A DNA stretch of 64,000 nucleotides from SHZL01 sp963708905 (GCA_963708905.1 CAVPUV010000027.1:86630-150629); one strand, 5' to 3'; positions 23,623 to 32,904 are shown, counted from the first letter of the stretch. Numbers and translations are program-made. Notes: a model not told the origin generated them from the sequence alone.

Positions 23623-26448
23623 CTATTTTTGGATTTTCTCCAGCGTGGCACAGAAGCGGGCCGCCCACCCGGCCACTGGGCGCAGGGTGATGAAGGCATT
23701 GATGCGCTCTTCCAGGGCCGGTTCGGGCTGATTGTTACGCCTGCCCATGCCGGCCGCCAGGCGCCGCATCTGGTAGTTCATACGCGCTTTTTTATCCGCG
23801 GCCGGCGAGTCGATTCCCGCCAGTATTTCCAGCGCGATGCAGGCTTCCCGCAATTGTTCCTCGCCGCCGTCAGACGGGCCCTGTTGCCAGAAGGTTTCCA
23901 GCGCCTGGGCGTCGATGCCTTCGGGCAGGTCGCCTGGCTTGTGCCACAATCCGGCAGCGGTTTCCTCATCCGCTGTTTTCACGGCGCAGGCGTTTATTTT
24001 CTCCAGCAGACGGGTCCAGCCTGCCTGTTCCTGGCGTCCACGGATCTCCAGGGCGAGATCACGCACCCGCTGCTCCATCGCGTGGAACTCTTTGGCCAGG
24101 CGCTGTTGCAGGCCCGGCGGCAGCTCGAGCGCGCGGAACTGCTGCTGCAGTTCGGCCAGGTCTTTGCCCAGGTGGCTGATATGTTCCTCATCCCTGGTTG
24201 TCAGCAGCGCCCGCGCCTGGTCGCGCAGGGATTCGGCCTGTTGCACCCGCGCGTCCAGTGCGGCGGTACCCTGCGCGCGCTGCTCGTCAACGCGGGCAAA
24301 AACCGCGTCGCAGGCGCTGTGCAAAGCCTTCCACAATCTGCGATCAACACCCACCGGGGTGATGCCAATTTCTTTCCACTCACGCTGCAGCCGCTTGCAG
24401 GTATCCATGGCCTGCGGCAGATCATCCGCCGCGGCGAGTTCCCGCGCACGGCTGACCAGTTGTTCCTTGCGGGCGATATTGCGCTCGTACTCTGCCTTGA
24501 TGTGGCTGTAGATACGGTCGCAGACAGCACGGAATGCCTTGTGGCTTTTCCGGTCGGCCTTTGGTTCCAGCGGTTTGATAGCATTAAAGGCGTCACGGGC
24601 GGCATCCAGGGTTTTCTGTACCAGACGCCAGTCGGGCGCCGCGGCCGCTTGCCCCGCGCCCGCTTCTCGAGCTTCTCCCGCTGCAGCGGCAGCCGCTGGC
24701 CAGGCCATTTTTTCTTCGTAGTCCGCCAGTTGCGCCACCAGTTGCATGCGCTGGTCAAAATTTTGCCGCTGCACGATGGCCTTTTGAGCGAAGGCCTCCT
24801 TGCAGGGCTTCCAGGCTTCATCCGCGGCGGCTTTGAATTCAATCCACAAAGCCTGTTCTTGCGCATGGGGTACGCCGCCCAACCGCTTCCATTCATCCTG
24901 CAGGGACTGGATGTTCAGCGCCAGCGTTTCGACGTCTTCCGAACTGCCGATCAGGGCGGTCATGCGCGCGCACAGTTCCAGCTTCTTGGGTTCGATGGCA
25001 AAAGCCTGCCAGTCGTGAACTTCCTGCAGCCGTGCAGCCAGCGGCTGCATTTCCTGCTCGAACTGCAGCCGTTGTTTTGCCGCCAGCGACTTGAGGCTTC
25101 GCCGTGCCTTGATCAGCAAGCGGTCGGCCTCCCTGCTGTGGTTCTGCTCCAGTTCCCCGCGCAAGGCTGCGAGTCTGGTTCGTACCCGCTCGCTGTATTT
25201 CTGCTGGTCTTTTTCCAGCGCACCGAGCTGGCTTTTGAGCTGCTCCAGCGCCTGCTGCAATTGCGCCATTTGAGCGGGCAATCGGGCCTGCTGTGAATCC
25301 GGCCAGGGCAAGGCGGCCAGCATTTTTCCACCGCGTTCAATGTGCCGTTGCAGGGCCTGGTAATCCGCAGCATCCACGTCGCCCGCTTCGTGCAGGAATT
25401 TGTGCAAACGGGTTTCCTGGTCGTGGAGCTGGCGCAAGGTGGGTAACAAGGAGCGCCACAGTTCAAGGTATTTGCCGCTGGCTTGTGCCTGCTGCGGGGA
25501 AGGTGGCGTTATGTTCCGTGCAGCCTGCCAGCGGCTTTCGATGTCATCCAGCCGTTCGCTCAGCTGCGCGATCGCCGCGCGATCCTGCGGCAATGAAGCC
25601 GCCGCATCGATCTGTTCCAGTTCACCGACGAGAGCGGCAAAAACCTCGCTGGCAGCCGCCAGCCCGGCCTGCGCCACGGCCGCCGCGGCCTGCGCTTCAG
25701 CCAGCCCGGCCAGGCGTTGCGCGCACGTGGCCAGCTCGCGGCGAAACTGATCCTTCTGCGCATCACTGGCTGCCGCCTCCAGCATCTGCCATTGCTGTTC
25801 CAGCGAACGGCAGCGGCCGGCGTATTCCGCTGTATCAACCGCTCCGGCCAGGGCCTCCGCCTGGCTGATCAAGTGCCGGATTTTTTCCTGCTGCTGCGCG
25901 GCGGCCAGCTGCCGTGCATGGTGCTCATCGACCACGGTCCTGCAGTGGCGGAAGACGGCCTTGTCGCGGCCGCGGGTGTGCTGCATCAGCTCGGTCAGCA
26001 AGCCGATGTCCTCGATGCCGAGTGCCGCGCCAAGGCGTACTTTCGCTATCGGGTGGTTGCGGGCGAGGTCCATGCGAACGCTGTTGTTGCCGATCCGCGC
26101 GACGACCGCCATGCTCAGCTCCACGTCGTCGGTGAGGCTGAGGATGCGCAGCAAGAGCGCCTCGTCAGCGATCGTTGCCAGCGCATCCGTTCCGCCGGGC
26201 AGCAATTGCTGCAGGCGCTGGTTTTTGGCCGGTTGCTGCAAGGCCTGGGGCACAGTTTCGATCAGCGCATCCAGCACCTCCGGGCTGCTGATGCGGCACA
26301 GCGCCGCGGCCTGCACCGACGGATCGGGGTCCGTTTTGACCAGCTCCAGCAACACTTCCTGATCCTGCAGTTGGGCAATCGCCTCTTTGCGCACCTGCGG
26401 ATTACTGTGTTGCCACCTGGGGCCTGTGAATGAGTCAAACAGCGACAT
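23623..26448 (-). CDS. Large DUF349 coiled-coil protein
   Basis: ATG 26448 (MSLFDSFTGPRWQHSNPQVR) is preferred over an upstream in-frame start at 26550 because AGGA lies about nine bases upstream and the protein start matches the HEAT-like region. It is 941 residues: HEAT-like helical repeats (about 10-180), a long alanine- and glutamine-rich coiled coil (about 190-500), then repeated DUF349 units (about 500-800, for example LQDEWKRLGGVPHAQEQALW, RLQREWKEIGITPVGVDRRL). DUF349 proteins are widespread in gammaproteobacteria with no settled biochemical role. Entirely cytoplasmic by sequence. Confidence 0.88.
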   Translation of the reverse strand: MSLFDSFTGPRWQHSNPQVRKEAIAQLQDQEVLLELVKTDPDPSVQAAALCRISSPEVLDALIETVPQALQQPAKNQRLQQLLPGGTDALATIADEALLLRILSLTDDVELSMAVVARIGNNSVRMDLARNHPIAKVRLGAALGIEDIGLLTELMQHTRGRDKAVFRHCRTVVDEHHARQLAAAQQQEKIRHLISQAEALAGAVDTAEYAGRCRSLEQQWQMLEAAASDAQKDQFRRELATCAQRLAGLAEAQAAAAVAQAGLAAASEVFAALVGELEQIDAAASLPQDRAAIAQLSERLDDIESRWQAARNITPPSPQQAQASGKYLELWRSLLPTLRQLHDQETRLHKFLHEAGDVDAADYQALQRHIERGGKMLAALPWPDSQQARLPAQMAQLQQALEQLKSQLGALEKDQQKYSERVRTRLAALRGELEQNHSREADRLLIKARRSLKSLAAKQRLQFEQEMQPLAARLQEVHDWQAFAIEPKKLELCARMTALIGSSEDVETLALNIQSLQDEWKRLGGVPHAQEQALWIEFKAAADEAWKPCKEAFAQKAIVQRQNFDQRMQLVAQLADYEEKMAWPAAAAAAGEAREAGAGQAAAAPDWRLVQKTLDAARDAFNAIKPLEPKADRKSHKAFRAVCDRIYSHIKAEYERNIARKEQLVSRARELAAADDLPQAMDTCKRLQREWKEIGITPVGVDRRLWKALHSACDAVFARVDEQRAQGTAALDARVQQAESLRDQARALLTTRDEEHISHLGKDLAELQQQFRALELPPGLQQRLAKEFHAMEQRVRDLALEIRGRQEQAGWTRLLEKINACAVKTADEETAAGLWHKPGDLPEGIDAQALETFWQQGPSDGGEEQLREACIALEILAGIDSPAADKKARMNYQMRRLAAGMGRRNNQPEPALEERINAFITLRPVAGWAARFCATLEKIQK

Positions 26449-26530
26449 GCGATCGATTCCTGGATTTCTGCAGCGGCAAGGGGACCGCAATTTTACTTGA
26501 GAACAAGCGGGAAGGGCGGGTTTTTGATCG

Positions 26531-26989
26531 TTATACCGGCTTTTGGCCATTTTCCAGCGATCCAGCTATGATGGTCGCCTTTTTCACGACCCACAGCGGA
26601 ACCATGCCCGGCGAAAAGCAGCCGCTGGAGCCGCTCGAGGCCCAGCCGGCCGGGATGTTCTCGATGGCGGCCGTGACGAACATGATCGTGCGACCGTCCT
26701 CCGAGATGCTGTCGAGCACGCAGTGGTTTACGAAGCCCTCGATGTGGAACTGCTTCAGGACCAGCTTCTGCGCGCCCGTGTCGTAGCTCATGAAGCCGAC
26801 ATCATCGTGAACCTCTCCTTTCGGGTTCTTCCCCTGCGGCGGATACGTGCTCTTGCCGTTGACCTGAATGAAGCGATCCCCCAACGCGAACCGGTATTCC
26901 CGCTCGCTCATGCCGGCGAGCTCGCGGAACTCCTTCGGCCCCAGTCCCACGGCGCGCTGGAACCGCCGCGTCAGGTGCGGGCAGCTCAC
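26531..26989 (-). pseudogene. Chimeric remnant: AraC helix-turn-helix tail joined to a small beta-barrel domain
   Basis: From a GTG at 26989 the frame first encodes SCPHLTRRFQRAVGLGPKEF, the end of an AraC-family DNA-binding domain. It then switches to EREYRFALGDRFIQVNGKST, HDDVGFMSYDTGAQKLVLKQ, FHIEGFVNHCVLDSISEDGR and AIENIPAGW, a stretch resembling nitrobindin/FABP-like small beta-barrel proteins. After GW the frame leaves the family sequence. A TGA lies in frame just upstream of the AraC part. Both partners are incomplete, so this is probably a deletion-fusion product, not a working gene. Confidence 0.55.
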
Positions 26990-27091
26990 TTGCCTCTTCG
27001 ATAATGGTTTTCATATCCGCCTGTGCCTAATCTTGAACCATAAGTCCAATCATCGTATCCGGCGTCGGCGCGGCCACCGGCGGACCCAAAT

Positions 27092-28093
27092 TCAATTGCG
27101 GAAGTGCGGCAATACCTCACGGCCGATCAAGTCCAGGGACTCGTTGAAATTTGGCCCCAGGGGATGACCAAAACAGATGTGATTGACACCGGCGCTGATC
27201 ATGGATTCAATTTGCGGAATGACGTCATCCGGGGTTCCGCAAACGGAGCATTTTTCCACTGACAGGTCCGAAACATAACTCGCGCCGCGCTCAAAATCAC
27301 CCACCGAGGCGGCTTCCCTGACTTTGTTGATTTCCTCCTCCGGGATACCGGCGACATCGGTCATGGGCCGCAAATAGGGCAGGTACACTGCCAGCACGCG
27401 GCGGGCAGTCGCTTTGGCCTGCTCACGGTTTGAAGCGATGGCGCACAGCGGGCCGGCAATGATTTCTATTTCGTCAGGGTCGCGCTGAGCGCGACCGGCG
27501 CCGATTTCGATATTCTCCCGGATAATCTTGACATAATCGGGATTCCACAACCCGTCGGATTTGGTACCGATCGCAATTTCTCCCGCCAACTGGCACATCT
27601 TCGGTCCCCATGTGCCGATGAATATCGGGATTTCCTTGCGCACGGGCTGGAACCGAAAGAACAATTCCTCGGTGCAGGTGAAAATTTCACCGTGAAAGGG
27701 CGAGCGATCGCCACTCAGCAGGCGGTGGATGATCTGTATCGCTTCGCGCACCATGGTGATGGGCTTGTTCTGTTTCTCGATGCCGAGAAACTCGAAGAAG
27801 GCGCCCCGGGCAATGCCGCACACGGCACGGCCTCCGGTCAGTTCGTCCAATTCAGCCAGATTCGCTGCGTGATAACACGGATGAACAATTTGCGGTGTGA
27901 TGATCGCAGGGCCGACCTTGATCCGGTCCGTATGCTCACCGATCAAGGTGAGCAAAGGCCAGGTCGGTTTGAACATCAGATCATCATAGACATGCACTTC
28001 ATCGAAACCGAGAGATTCGATGCGCTGTGCCTTGTCGATATACTCGCGTATAGGATAACTGCCCTGCATGGCGATACTGAATTTCGTGGTCAT
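27092..28093 (-). CDS. LLM-class flavin-dependent oxidoreductase (luciferase-like)
   Basis: 333 residues with the TIM-barrel luciferase-like monooxygenase pattern: MQGSYPIREYIDKAQRIESL, FDEVHVYDDLMFKPTWPLLT, RIKVGPAIITPQIVHPCYHA, ELTGGRAVCGIARGAFFEFL and a late IFIGTWGPKMCQLAGEIA. The overall pattern is close to F420-dependent members (Mer-like) as well as FMN ones; the cofactor cannot be decided from sequence alone. GGAGG lies 11 bases before the ATG. Neighbours are debris, so no pathway is implied. Confidence 0.88.
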   Translation of the reverse strand: MTTKFSIAMQGSYPIREYIDKAQRIESLGFDEVHVYDDLMFKPTWPLLTLIGEHTDRIKVGPAIITPQIVHPCYHAANLAELDELTGGRAVCGIARGAFFEFLGIEKQNKPITMVREAIQIIHRLLSGDRSPFHGEIFTCTEELFFRFQPVRKEIPIFIGTWGPKMCQLAGEIAIGTKSDGLWNPDYVKIIRENIEIGAGRAQRDPDEIEIIAGPLCAIASNREQAKATARRVLAVYLPYLRPMTDVAGIPEEEINKVREAASVGDFERGASYVSDLSVEKCSVCGTPDDVIPQIESMISAGVNHICFGHPLGPNFNESLDLIGREVLPHFRN

Positions 28094-28273
28094 GGTATGA
28101 GTACCTCCGCAAATAAACCGTGTTCAAGGCTTTCCAATCACCATCAGGAAACCCTTATGGGACGGGCCTTTGCGGGCGCGCTGCCCCGTTCCGGCTCGCT
28201 TTTTTGGAACTACCAAACCGCGGGCACCGGCGGCGATGGTCAGCCGCATCAAGCCGGACTGAGCCGCGTGTCA

Positions 28274-28654
28274 TCATTCGCGCAGTGATCGCCAGAGCAG
28301 GATGCCCAGAACCAGCAGCAAGACGCCGCCAGCGCGCAGGTAAATGCGCAGGAACTTGTCGGACAAGCGCTGGAATTTCTGCACCAGGCCGGGCAGCACG
28401 AGAATCACAGCGCCTTGCAGCGCCAGCAGCCAGCCCAGCAATGTGACGAAAAGCGGCCAAGCACCGCTCCAGCGGCCGTAGCCGTAGCCGACGGTAATGC
28501 CGGCGGCCATCATCACCATCGCCGCCGGAAAGAAGTATTCCGGTTCCGCCATCAGCCGTCGCGTCAAGCCCAGCCATCGGTCGGTTTGCAACAGGTAGGA
28601 CACACCGAGAACGGCGAGAGTTGCCGCAACGATCACCGGAGCGAACTCGGTCAT
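28274..28654 (-). CDS. Small four-helix membrane protein of unknown function
   Basis: 126 residues with about four hydrophobic segments: FAPVIVAATLAVLGVSYLLQ, FFPAAMVMMAAGITVGYGYG, WPLFVTLLGWLLALQGAVIL and AGGVLLLVLGILLW. Two short basic/charged loops (QTDRWLGLTRRLMAEPE, QKFQRLSDKFLRIYLR) separate them. The family is not recognised. Confidence 0.7.
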   Translation of the reverse strand: MTEFAPVIVAATLAVLGVSYLLQTDRWLGLTRRLMAEPEYFFPAAMVMMAAGITVGYGYGRWSGAWPLFVTLLGWLLALQGAVILVLPGLVQKFQRLSDKFLRIYLRAGGVLLLVLGILLWRSLRE

Positions 28655-28909
28655 GAGCCGCTCAACGGTGGTTCAGCAGATAGCGCTCGCCGATTTCGGG
28701 CATAGGAACTATTAACCGCCTATTTCGGAATTCATGCAAGTATCAGTGGCGGTAAACTGATCTCGGATAGGGGTCGGGCTACCTCTGTACCAAGGGGTTT
28801 CGTCCCGGCCAGGTCGCCGGACGCCGCTGTCACTCACCCTGCATGGCGCCATTCCCGTAGCGCAACACAACCCGCCCCTGAGCGGACAGCGCTCCTTCGT
28901 AACGCCAGA

Positions 28910-29085
28910 TCAGATTGAGTGCTTCCTCTTGCTGTCTGGGCGGCGCTCGCGCCAAGGGGCCGTCAATTCCTCATGTTGGTGCACATGCCATAGAATCTTC
29001 GCGATCAGCAGCGGCTCCTCGATGCAGGCAATGACCCGAAGTTTTCCACCGCCCTCGGAGCAGGTCTCAATATCGATCTGAAGGC
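28910..29085 (-). pseudogene. IS91-family transposase C-terminal remnant
   Basis: The frame encodes RLQIDIETCSEGGGKLRVIA, CIEEPLLIAKILWHVHQHEE, then a short tail and stop. This matches the conserved C-terminal block of IS91-like transposases (IDIETCxxCGGxxRVIACIEDPxxIxKIL), with the second cysteine of the zinc knuckle already lost. Nothing of the catalytic region remains. Just upstream, 29092-29129 resembles a stretch of the DUF349 gene (near 26225-26262). Confidence 0.65.
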
Positions 29086-29132
29086 GATCGCGCTGTTGCA
29101 AGGCCTGGGGCAGCGTTTCGATCAGCGCAACC

Positions 29133-29511
29133 ATGCCCGGAAGAAAAATAATCCTTGATTGTGATCCCGTCCAGGATGACGCCGTCATGCTGCTGCTGGC
29201 GCTGGCATGCCCTTACGAACTCGACATATTCGGCATCACCACCGTGGCCGGTAACGTGCCGCTCAAGCTCACCCAGTGCAATGCGCGTCTCATCTGTGAA
29301 CTGGCTGGCCGCGCCGATGTGCCGGTTTACGCCGGCTGCGAGCGCCCGCTCAAACGTGAGCTGGTGACGGCGGAATACGTACATGGCCGCAGCGGCATCG
29401 ACGGCATTGAGATTCATGAGCCGCGAATCCCGTTACAGTCGCAGCATGCGGTGGACTACATACATCGACACCTTGAAGGCGGCGGCTGCCGGTTCCATTA
29501 CCCTTGGGATT
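29133..29511 (+). pseudogene. Nucleoside hydrolase, N-terminal fragment (frameshifted)
   Basis: MPGRKIILDCDPVQDDAVML is the metal-binding start of inosine-uridine preferring nucleoside hydrolases (DxDxxxDD), followed by FGITTVAGNVPLKLTQCNAR and HAVDYI. At 29463 one extra C shifts the frame: the family sequence goes on as IDTLKAAAAGSITL in the next frame, then is lost near 29511. The missing remainder reappears as a C-terminal fragment at 31893-32003, directly before ribokinase. Confidence 0.75.
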
Positions 29512-29572
29512 CGCATTACCCTGGCTTGCTCGGCGCCAATCCCCTCTTTTCCTACAGCCTCCGGCCTCAGGC

Positions 29573-30450
29573 CTACAGCACTCGCAGGAATGCAGTCACG
29601 TCGCTCTTCTCTTCGGCGGTGAGCTGCACGCCGAAAATCAGAGTGAAGAACTCTACGGTGTCCTCCAAGGTCGGGAGGCGGCCGTCGTGGAAGTGCGGCG
29701 GCGAGTCTTTGATCCCGCGCAGGGAGAAGGTCTTGGCCCAGCCTTCGGCGCGTCCCGGATAGAACTCCTCGACGCGAAGATCGTGCATCTGGTTGTCGGT
29801 GTAGAACGGGGCCGGGTGGCACTCGAAGCAACGGGCCTTGCCGTTGAAGAGCTTTTCGCCGCGAAGCTCCGCGGGCGAGGCGCGTTTCGGGTCGAGCCGT
29901 CCGAAACGGTCGAGCTTGGGCGCGGGCGGAAAGGCGACCAAGGACTGGAAGTCGCCCATCCGGTTCGTGGAGGGTTTGTCCAGCTGGCGGCCGCCGATCT
30001 GGATCTGGAACGCCGGATCGCCGTCGAAGTACTCCTCGACCTCGGAGAAGTGGTCGAGAGAGCGGATGGAGCGTTTTAGGCTAAAGAGGCGATTGATGTG
30101 GTCGCCGCGCAGCGAAGGCGTGTCGAGTCGGGCGCGCGCCAGAGTCGGCCGAACGCCCGGGTCCATCTCGATAGCGCCGTTGAAGAGCTGCCGGAAGTTG
30201 GCCTGCGTGATCTCCTGCCCCTGGGAAACATCGCCCAGGTCAGGCCGCGTGGTCAGGAAGAGCGGCGGCGGGAACTCGGGGAGATAGGCATCGGGGATGT
30301 CGTGGTCGACGTCGAAGCGCTGGTGCTGGAATATCTGGTTCGGCAAGGCCCTGGAAGCGGGATCAATGCATGCGTGTGCCTACAGCGAGAGGCCGCTGGT
30401 GGACGTTCAGACCACGTTCTCGGTGACGCGGTACTTGCTCGAATCAGCTA
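29573..30450 (-). pseudogene. Di-haem cytochrome c peroxidase/MauG-like, N-terminally degraded
   Basis: The frame ends normally (DVTAFLRVL, TAG) and contains a haem motif CFECH within GEKLFNGKARCFECHPAPFY, then FSLRGIKDSPPHFHDGRLPT, typical of the C-terminal haem domain of CCP/MauG-like enzymes. Upstream in the same frame the protein continues (KYRVTENVV, TSTSGLSL, AHACIDPASRALPNQIFQHQ) across a TGA at 30409-30407 and a TAG at 30382-30380. The N-terminal haem domain is absent. It lies inside the block that splits the nucleoside hydrolase. Confidence 0.7.
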
Positions 30451-30645
30451 ATAGGCGCTTAATAATTCCTATCTGTCGACATATCCAACTCGGCGGAGTC
30501 AGTTCAGCGGCATTTGAACGTACCTCAATGCGAGGCTTAAAGGTGTCCGTTGAACCAGGGGTATTCCACATTTATCACCGAGGCCAGCAATACTGGCACC
30601 CGTTGACTTTAACGTTATAACCCGATGGGGGCTCAGTGCTAAAGA

Positions 30646-31407
30646 ATGGATATTCACGTGATGCAGAAAATGGCTGAAGAGTTCAAGGGGCGTTTGGAGA
30701 TCGTAAAACGGAAATCGTCAGATATCCATTGGTACTTCGGTAACATCCTGGCAAATATCGATGCTCTGGCGGGACTATTGCAGGGGGAGAACCGGGAAAT
30801 TTTTGAAAAATTCGCTGGCGGCCGTGTTGCTGACATTGGTGCAGCCGATGGCGATCTTGCCTTTTTCCTTGAGACGCTAGGTTACCAATGCGACATCATT
30901 GACTTCCCGGACTACAACTTCAATCGAATGCGCGCGGCTTATCACCTCAAGGAAGCCCTGAAATCCCACGTTTCAATTCATGAGATCGACCTTGACCAGC
31001 GCTTTGAATTGCCCAGGCGCTATGATGCCGTGATCTTCCTGGGCATTCTTTACCACCTGAGAAACCCGTTCTTCGCACTGGAAAGTTTGGCCAAAAATGC
31101 TCGCTATTGTTTTCTCAGCTCGCGCATTGCACGTTGGATAGACTCGGGTTTTTGGCCGTGGCAGCGACGCAGCTATATCCGTAATTCTGCGGTGGCATAT
31201 TTGTTGGCACCGGACGAATGCAATAATGACTCGACAAACTACTGGATTTTTTCCGAAACGGGTCTGCGCAGAATCGTTGAGCGTGCGGGATGGGAGATAT
31301 TGGATTACGTTTCATATGGCAATCGCGTGAACTCAAATCCAAGAGACCAGGTCCGTGATGAGCGGGCGTTTATGCTCTTGCGCAGCACTGTGCCAGAAAT
31401 TCAGTAA
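30646..31407 (+). CDS. Class I SAM-dependent methyltransferase (DUF1698/CmoB-like)
   Basis: 253 residues. SAM motif RVADIGAADGDLAFFLETLG (about 60-79), motif II IIDFPDYNFNRMRAAYHLKE and the VIFLGILYHLRNPFFALESL post-motif match the CmoB/DUF1698-like group of methyltransferases. The modified substrate is unknown; CmoB itself works on tRNA, but this protein is shorter and lacks obvious CmoB-specific extensions. It appears intact although it lies within the block that splits the nucleoside hydrolase gene. No ribosome-binding site is clear; ATG 30661 is an alternative start. Confidence 0.8.
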   Translation: MDIHVMQKMAEEFKGRLEIVKRKSSDIHWYFGNILANIDALAGLLQGENREIFEKFAGGRVADIGAADGDLAFFLETLGYQCDIIDFPDYNFNRMRAAYHLKEALKSHVSIHEIDLDQRFELPRRYDAVIFLGILYHLRNPFFALESLAKNARYCFLSSRIARWIDSGFWPWQRRSYIRNSAVAYLLAPDECNNDSTNYWIFSETGLRRIVERAGWEILDYVSYGNRVNSNPRDQVRDERAFMLLRSTVPEIQ

Positions 31408-31898
31408 ACTTCTTGAGAAACGCGCCGCGAACACACAGAACCGGCGATTTGTTCGCCAGATTCACGCGGCCGCTGGTGTTTGGATACTTCGGGCGAGCCG
31501 CCCTCGCGGTTTCTGGTGATGGCGCCGGTCAGCACCAACTTCATACCCTCCTCGAACGACATATCTATCGGAGTGATGCTGGAGCGGGGCAGAATCAGGG
31601 TATAGCCGCCAATCTGTTCGAAATCCTGGCCTGGAATGCGCACCATGATGACCTTGCTCATCGCCTGCTTGTTGTCTGGACTCAGGTAGTCAATGAAGTC
31701 CTTGATCGCGGAATAGATGGTTTTGACCAGCGGTAAGCGGTTCAGGATGTTTTCGCCCAGGGAAAGCAGTTTCTGGAACAAGAGAATATGGGACAGCAAT
31801 CGGATCAAAACCGTGATCGCCAGGGCAGCGATCAATCCCATACCAGGGATATACCAGCCTTGCGGCAGGAAGTGGAAGAAGTGGATTTCTGGCAGGTT
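31401..31898 (-). pseudogene. DUF502 membrane protein, 5'-truncated
   Basis: The frame NLPEIHFFHFLPQGWYIPGM, GLIAALAITVLIRLLSHILL, LNRLPLVKTIYSAIKDFIDY and MVRIPGQDFEQIGGYTLILP matches DUF502 proteins, which are normally about 200 residues with two membrane helices. Here the first helix is missing: the frame is closed by a TGA at 31901-31899, exactly where nucleoside hydrolase sequence resumes on the other strand. The tail after LVLTGAI also departs from the family. Confidence 0.6.
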
Positions 31899-32003
31899 TC
31901 AGACCGTCCGGCAAACATCAACTGGCTTTGTGAAGCGGATGCCGGCGAATTCTTTCGCCTGTTGATCGAGCGCCTGTCCCGTTATCGAGACCAAGCCGCC
32001 TAA
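31893..32003 (+). pseudogene. Nucleoside hydrolase, C-terminal fragment
   Basis: The frame SDRPANINWLCEADAGEFFR, LLIERLSRYRDQAA and TAA fits the C-terminal strand and last helix of nucleoside hydrolases (RPANV...D.D.FF.LL..RL). It abuts the ribokinase start by 20 bases. With the N-terminal piece at 29133 it would have formed a nucleoside hydrolase-ribokinase operon; about 150 central codons are missing. Confidence 0.6.
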
Positions 32004-32023
32004 TGCATTCAGGAGCATTGCCA

Positions 32024-32875
32024 ATGACACAGCCTGCCATCACCGTCGCCGGGTCGGTGAACCTGGATATCGTTGCCCGGGTCGCGCGCTTTCCGGTGCC
32101 GGGCGAAACCATGACCAATGCCGTGGTGAGCCGATTTCCCGGCGGCAAGGGCGCCAATCAGGCGCTGGCCGCGCACCGGCTGGGCGCCCGCGTGTCGCTG
32201 CTGGCCTGCGTCGGTGATGACGCCGCTGCCGATGAGGCCCTGGTCAACCTGGCCGCCGCCGGGGTCAATCTGGACTATTGCCGGCGGCTGCAAGGCGTCA
32301 GCACCGGCCTGGCGCTGATCCTGGTGTCCGGTGACGGCGAGAACCAGATCGTGGTCGCGGCCGGAGCCAACGCCGCGTTCGCAGCGGAGCTGCTCGAGGC
32401 GCCGCCGGCCGATGCGGTGATCGCCCAGCTCGAAATTCCGCTCGAAACGGTCTTGAGCCTGGCGCGAAAAACAGGAAGTTTTTTCTGCCTCAATGCGGCG
32501 CCGGCCAAAGCGGTACCGCAGGAATTGCTCGACCTCACCGACCTTCTGATCGTCAACGAAGTGGAAGCGCGTTGCCTCGGCCCGCAGCTGGACCATTATG
32601 CCGGCTGGCTTGCCGTGACCTATGGCGCGCGCGGCGCCGTACTGAAACGCAATGGCCTTGAAGTGGCCAGCGCACAGCCGCCGCAAGTCGAGGTCATCGA
32701 CACCACGGGGGCGGGCGATGCGTTTACCGCGGCACTGGTCGTTGGCATGGTTTCCGGCATGTCGCCCGAATCCGCGCTGCAACGCGCCTGCCTTGCCGGC
32801 GCGTTGACGGCCACCCGGGCGGGCGCGCAATCATCACCGCTGCTGGCGGAGCTTGTGCAGGCTCAATCCCGCTGA
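32024..32875 (+). CDS. rbsK: Ribokinase (PfkB family)
   Basis: 283 residues from ATG 32024, which has AGGAG eight bases upstream; an in-frame ATG at 32003 lacks this. PfkB signature 1 GGKGANQALA (40-49) and signature 2 DTTGAGDAF (226-234, catalytic Asp232) are intact, as is the N-terminal AGSVNLDIVARV substrate strand. It phosphorylates ribose at O5. Ribose would come from nucleoside cleavage by the (now broken) hydrolase encoded upstream, so the gene may be a survivor of a dismantled nucleoside-salvage operon. Confidence 0.92.
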   Translation: MTQPAITVAGSVNLDIVARVARFPVPGETMTNAVVSRFPGGKGANQALAAHRLGARVSLLACVGDDAAADEALVNLAAAGVNLDYCRRLQGVSTGLALILVSGDGENQIVVAAGANAAFAAELLEAPPADAVIAQLEIPLETVLSLARKTGSFFCLNAAPAKAVPQELLDLTDLLIVNEVEARCLGPQLDHYAGWLAVTYGARGAVLKRNGLEVASAQPPQVEVIDTTGAGDAFTAALVVGMVSGMSPESALQRACLAGALTATRAGAQSSPLLAELVQAQSR

Positions 32876-32904
32876 ACTGCATGTGCTGAAGGAGAGGGTT
32901 CAAC

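Noticed and set aside
28655..28909. Small RNA or gene in the gap after the four-helix membrane protein
   Set aside because: No terminator, conserved motif or plausible coding frame was seen.
30380..30409. Selenocysteine or pyrrolysine at the in-frame TGA/TAG of the peroxidase remnant
   Set aside because: Two different stops in one short stretch plus a missing N-terminal domain fit decay, and no SECIS-like hairpin was evident after the TGA.
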